Source of the DNA: Neokomagataea tanensis
GTDB lineage: Bacteria > Pseudomonadota > Alphaproteobacteria > Acetobacterales > Acetobacteraceae
Reading direction: 5' to 3'
Assembly: GCF_006542335.1 (NCBI RefSeq)
Contig: NZ_CP032485.1
Location: 2,401,001-2,465,000, forward strand
DNA: 64,000 nucleotides
How positions within the stretch are numbered: the first letter of the stretch is position 1; each line of letters starts with the position of its first letter. The position numbers and the translations under genes were made by a program. The notes below the pieces were generated by a model. The model did not search any database. It had not been told where the DNA came from and saw only the letters and a program-made list of their open reading frames with translations. Below, in pieces: positions 63,661 to 64,000 of the stretch.

Positions 63661-64000
63661 ATGAAGACTAAGAATATACCTCAAATTCTGCCTGTCTTTT
63701 GCCGTGGCATACAGCCTTGGATTTTAGCGGTAACACTGTCCACAACCATTGCTTCAAACGCCCTTGCATCAACTCCAACAACGGATGAGATAGGCGTAAC
63801 TCAAGCGCCACTATCCGCAAAAACAACATTGAACGTGGCATACTACGTTCCTTCAGGCTGTCATCACCGAGCCATTCTCATGGTTTTTGCCTCTAAAAAC
63901 CGTGACTACAAAGCATTCCGCGATGAGAGTATCCCTCTTGCGCAGGAGAGTTGCAGCGTTCTTTTCGCTCCAGAGTTTTCGCTGAACGCATATCCACCAC
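63661..64000 (+). CDS. Secreted alpha/beta-hydrolase-like protein, 5' part
   Basis: The frame is open from ATG 63661 to the window end (113 codons). It starts with a signal peptide (IQPWILAVTLSTTIASNALA), then NVAYYVPSGCHHRAILMVFA, NRDYKAFRDESIPLAQESCS and VLFAPEFSLNAYP. The latter fits the beginning of an alpha/beta-hydrolase fold of the poly-hydroxybutyrate depolymerase/esterase type, where the nucleophile lies further downstream and out of view. No ribosome-binding site is visible because the valS terminator stem ends at the start. Confidence 0.55.
   Translation, partial: MKTKNIPQILPVFCRGIQPWILAVTLSTTIASNALASTPTTDEIGVTQAPLSAKTTLNVAYYVPSGCHHRAILMVFASKNRDYKAFRDESIPLAQESCSVLFAPEFSLNAYPP

Noticed and set aside
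1..64000. CRISPR array or prophage
   Set aside because: No regularly spaced repeat array and no phage structural or integrase genes were seen.

Overview
The window looks like chromosomal DNA of an alphaproteobacterium, most probably an acetic acid bacterium (Acetobacteraceae). The reasons are the PhyR/NepR/EcfG general stress response, a PopZ-type polar organiser, a TrcR (DUF1013) cell-cycle regulator, gatCAB, cydDC, a GAAC-N7-GAAC LexA box, and the overall gene style. This assignment is inference from gene content; no rRNA is present and the genus cannot be fixed.

Region 1 (1-4100) holds the 3' part of a UvrA-like ABC ATPase, then a single-domain response regulator and an HWE-family sensor kinase in a two-gene operon. 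Region 2 (about 4200-12420) is an accessory patch bounded by decayed insertion sequences: IS6-type ends in both orientations plus an IS3 fragment on the left, an internally deleted IS3-type element and an IS110 remnant on the right. Between them are a Mrr-like nuclease candidate with an AbiJ-like N-terminus, a LysR regulator divergent from a SRPBCC protein, a G13 homopolymer, and a large KAP-family P-loop NTPase. The two candidate defence genes make this patch the best place to look for an uncharacterised anti-phage function. Region 3 (12.8-17.4 kb) has two redox enzyme/regulator pairs (old yellow enzyme with an ArsR regulator; flavin monooxygenase with a MarR regulator and two palindromic operators). 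They are followed by a ruined umuDC SOS locus that still has an intact LexA box.

Region 4 (17.5-43 kb) is core genome: nucleoside and formylglutamate enzymes, tRNA-Val, ruvX, gatCAB, tRNA-Ser, an SMR exporter, a lytic transglycosylase, the pcrA-prmA-GNAT-pepP operon, a tandem pair of RadC paralogues of which the first has lost its metal site, purEK, trcR, hsp20, rpmE, mscL, secDF, a Gfo/Idh/MocA oxidoreductase and an ABC-F ATPase. Region 5 (42.7-47.0 kb) is a complete general stress response locus: phyR faces two EcfG-type sigma factors, nepR and a HisKA_2-type sensor kinase. Kinase signalling to PhyR would pull NepR off the sigma factors. Region 6 (47.1-64 kb) is again core: cydDC, an OmpA-like lipoprotein, recQ, a PCu(A)C-like protein, nrdR-nusB-thiL, a GNAT-fold protein divergent from a short-chain dehydrogenase, glucokinase, tRNA-Cys, a TolC-family protein, popZ, valS, and the start of a secreted hydrolase-like protein.

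Start codons were moved from the longest open frame wherever family length, a Shine-Dalgarno match or an overlap with the upstream stop favoured an internal start. All family names come from reading motifs, not from database searches.
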